This document shows, piece after piece, positions 61,955-64,000 of a DNA stretch of 64,000 bases. The notes beneath the pieces were generated by a model. It was not told where the DNA came from. It saw only the letters and a program-made list of their open reading frames with translations, and did not search any database. Within the stretch, counting starts at the first letter, position 1. Each line of letters starts with the position of its first letter. Made by a program: the position numbers and the translations under genes. Source of the DNA: an uncultured Muribaculaceae bacterium (GTDB lineage Bacteria > Bacteroidota > Bacteroidia > Bacteroidales > Muribaculaceae); assembly GCA_910588035.1 (NCBI GenBank), contig CAJUPY010000006.1:1-64000 (forward strand), given 5' to 3'.

Positions 61955-63616
61955 ATGAACTTGTTAGAGTCTATCTTTTTAAACCACTCGGCGATGCAGG
62001 CTATTGTCATCGTATCGCTGATTTGTGCAGCCGGTCTGGTTTTGGGAAAAATCAGAATCGGAGGTGTGGCTCTTGGCGTCACATTCGTATTTTTCGTCGG
62101 AATTCTTGCCGGACATTTCGGCATTACAATAGATTCCGACATGTTGCTGTATGCCCAGAACTTCGGACTTGTGTTATTTGTATATGCCCTCGGTTTGCAG
62201 GTCGGTCCCGGTTTCTTCAGCTCATTGGCCCATGGGGGAGTGAAACTGAACATGCTCGGACTTTCACTTGCTCTGGTTACGCTTTTTTTAGCCGTAGCAT
62301 TGTCATTTGTGACAGATGTTGAACTCCCCGACATGATGGGAATCTTTTGTGGCGCGACAACCAACACTCCTGCGCTCGGCGGTGTTCAGCAAACGCTTGA
62401 CCAGCTTGGCATTCCTTCGAGCACTCCTGCTCTGGGATGTGCCGTTACTTATCCGTTGGGTGTGGTTGGGGTGATACTTGCGATTATTGTGATGAGAAAA
62501 TTTTTCATCAAGACACATGAGATCTCTGATGCGCCGGTGAACTCAGTGCCCAAACCGCGTATAACTGAGTTTGAGGTGTGTAACCCCGGTATATTTGGAA
62601 AATCTATTGAGGAGGTCGCCAAGGCATCAAGCCTTCATTTCGTTATTTCCCGGCTATGGCGCGATGGTGTTGTTACAATCCCGACCTCGTCGACTACGCT
62701 TGGTCAGGGAGACCGTCTGCTGGTTGTCAGTTCTCCAGATGACATCAGTCCGTTGATAATGTTGTTTGGTGAGCAGGAGAAAACAAACTGGAATGAGGGA
62801 GACATAGACTGGAACGCAGTCGACAGACAGCTGGCCTCACAGAGTTTTATTGTCACGCGACCTAAACTTAACGGAAAAACGCTCGGATCGCTTCGGCTAA
62901 GAAATCTCTATGGTGTTAATATAAGCCGCGTTTACCGCAGTGGCTTTCCGTTGCTGGCCACTCCCGACCTGCGTTTGCAGCTTGGAGACCGAATCATAGT
63001 TGTAGGCGAGCAGAAAGCGATTGACAAAATCGAACCTTTGCTGGGCAATGCAGTCAAGGTTCTTGACGAACCGAATCTCTTCGCGGTTTTTATCGGCATA
63101 GTCCTGGGCATCACGCTCGGGGCGATTCCGTTCACTCTTCCAGGGGTCGGAATGCCGGTTTGCCTCGGTCTGGCCGGAGGTCCGATAATCATGGGTATTC
63201 TTGTCGGCACGTTCGGACCGCGTCTGCACATGGTGACTTACACGACTGCGAGTGCCAATCTGATGCTCAGGGCGATAGGGCTGTCGCTTTATCTCGCATG
63301 TCTCGGCCTTGATTCCGGTGCACATTTCTTTGAGACGGTGTTCCGTTCAGAAGGTCTGTTGTGGATCGGTCTGGGTGTGTTGCTCACGATTGTTCCTGTC
63401 TTGATTCTCGGATTGATCGCGGTAAAGGTCATGAAAATAGATTTCGGCACTGCCACCGGCATGTTGTGTGGATCAATGGCAAATCCGATGGCACTCGAGT
63501 ATGCAAACTCATCGCTGCCTGGTGACCGTCCGTCAGTTGCGTACGCCACGGTCTATCCGCTCAGCATGTTCGCCAGAGTGTTGTTGGTTCAGATCGTGAT
63601 CATGGTGTTGATGTAG
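61955..63616 (+). CDS. AspT/YidE-type transporter with two TrkA-C domains
   Basis: A 553-residue membrane transporter of the aspartate:alanine exchanger-like (AAEX) family. It has two membrane halves (about 1-165 and 385-553) with the duplicated motif GATTNTPAL (about 132-140) and GSMANPMAL (about 508-516). Between them lie two TrkA-C domains (about 205-285 and 295-370). ATG 61955 was chosen because the frame back to 61907 runs through the terminator hairpin of the preceding gene. Substrate unknown; related proteins move small anionic amino acids. Confidence 0.87.
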   Translation: MNLLESIFLNHSAMQAIVIVSLICAAGLVLGKIRIGGVALGVTFVFFVGILAGHFGITIDSDMLLYAQNFGLVLFVYALGLQVGPGFFSSLAHGGVKLNMLGLSLALVTLFLAVALSFVTDVELPDMMGIFCGATTNTPALGGVQQTLDQLGIPSSTPALGCAVTYPLGVVGVILAIIVMRKFFIKTHEISDAPVNSVPKPRITEFEVCNPGIFGKSIEEVAKASSLHFVISRLWRDGVVTIPTSSTTLGQGDRLLVVSSPDDISPLIMLFGEQEKTNWNEGDIDWNAVDRQLASQSFIVTRPKLNGKTLGSLRLRNLYGVNISRVYRSGFPLLATPDLRLQLGDRIIVVGEQKAIDKIEPLLGNAVKVLDEPNLFAVFIGIVLGITLGAIPFTLPGVGMPVCLGLAGGPIIMGILVGTFGPRLHMVTYTTASANLMLRAIGLSLYLACLGLDSGAHFFETVFRSEGLLWIGLGVLLTIVPVLILGLIAVKVMKIDFGTATGMLCGSMANPMALEYANSSLPGDRPSVAYATVYPLSMFARVLLVQIVIMVLM

Positions 63617-63683
63617 ACTGAAGTTAACAAATATTATTATATCGGCTCTAAACTATTTAGTCCTGTCATAGTCAAAGAGTATT

Positions 63684-64000
63684 ATGCAAAAAATGAAATA
63701 CATACTTCTGCCCATTCTTGCTATTTTCTCGACTATAGCTGCAAACGGGGCATTTCCCGGCGACGAGACTCTGCGTTACGACGTGATGTTCAAGTGGGGA
63801 CTTATAAATAAAAAAGCAGGGGAGGTCACTATCGAGACTGAAAATAAGGCTGACGGCACTTTCACATCGATGCTCATCGGTAAATCAGCCAAGTGGGCCG
63901 ATAGATTTTACTCTGTGAGAGATACCTTGACCGGTTCTATCGTGACCGACGGACTCGTGCCACTCTCTTATCAGAAAATATCACATGAGGGTGGAGAGTT
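63684..64000 (+). CDS. DUF3108 protein (partial, cut by window end)
   Basis: The first 105 residues of an exported protein: a signal peptide (about 1-25) and then GDETLRYDVMFKWGLINKKAGEV, the usual start of DUF3108 proteins, a beta-barrel-like periplasmic fold of unknown role. ATG 63684 is the first in frame; an ATG at 63693 gives a shorter signal. The gene continues past the window. The gap 63617-63683 has no clear promoter. Confidence 0.8.
   Translation, partial: MQKMKYILLPILAIFSTIAANGAFPGDETLRYDVMFKWGLINKKAGEVTIETENKADGTFTSMLIGKSAKWADRFYSVRDTLTGSIVTDGLVPLSYQKISHEGGE

Overview
The window comes from a Bacteroidota chromosome, most likely order Bacteroidales and plausibly a Muribaculaceae-type gut commensal. 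The evidence is a set of Bacteroidota promoters (TTTG, about 20 bases, TAnnTTTG), weak Shine-Dalgarno sites, many Cys-anchored lipoproteins, the gene order ileS - dksA-like - lspA - DUF4296 and the order nusB - yajC - ybbR - coaE, a GH92 mannosidase, an OmpA-family porin and stand-alone TrpB2. Coding density is high and most of the window is ordinary core chromosome. I see no rRNA, no complete tRNA, no CRISPR array and no intact insertion sequence.

Layout. 1-323: a sequence resembling the 3' end of tmRNA followed by a terminator, perhaps the scar of an element lying to the left. 324-3359: a lipoprotein, a TlpA-like thioredoxin and a WG-repeat protein. 3550-7157: a three-gene operon for exported murein-peptide breakdown (transglutaminase-like protein, NlpC/P60 endopeptidase, Tat-signal dipeptide epimerase), closed by two tandem hairpins. 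7374-15342: ileS, a zinc-less DksA relative, lspA, a DUF4296 lipoprotein, a small protein, a DUF6377-like membrane regulator and a CxxCxG-rich protein. 15475-20519: galM, a membrane-anchored coiled-coil protein, MgtC/SapB and a CPA2 antiporter. 20526-26852 (minus): TolC, MacA, MacB ATPase, permease, LytS-type kinase and LytTR regulator in one operon. 27064-33636: GH92 mannosidase, TcdA, OmpA-family protein and transketolase. 33735-38859 (minus): a glycan cluster with two flippases and two glycosyltransferases. 38946-42948: TrpB2, an NlpC/P60 lipoprotein and an HtrA protease. 43089-52960: a lipoprotein, SUI1/eIF1-like factor, AddA-like helicase-nuclease, membrane-anchored NUC1 endonuclease, a fused EEP-metallophosphoesterase, and uvrA. 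53125-56540: nusB, yajC, ybbR, coaE. 56624-58729 (minus): ferritin and glutamine synthetase. 58905-64000: two YtxH proteins, a holin-superfamily protein, a small protein, a TPR lipoprotein, an AspT-like transporter and the start of a DUF3108 protein.

How the genes work together. Several operons serve the envelope: murein-peptide processing outside the cytoplasm, lipoprotein maturation (LspA), periplasmic quality control (HtrA), surface glycan export, and a self-regulated MacAB-TolC pump. The most unusual parts are the possible exported epimerase route, the tightly spaced nuclease/phosphoesterase genes at 43924-50066 (possibly nucleic-acid scavenging), and a 63-base near-palindrome between transketolase and the OmpA gene.
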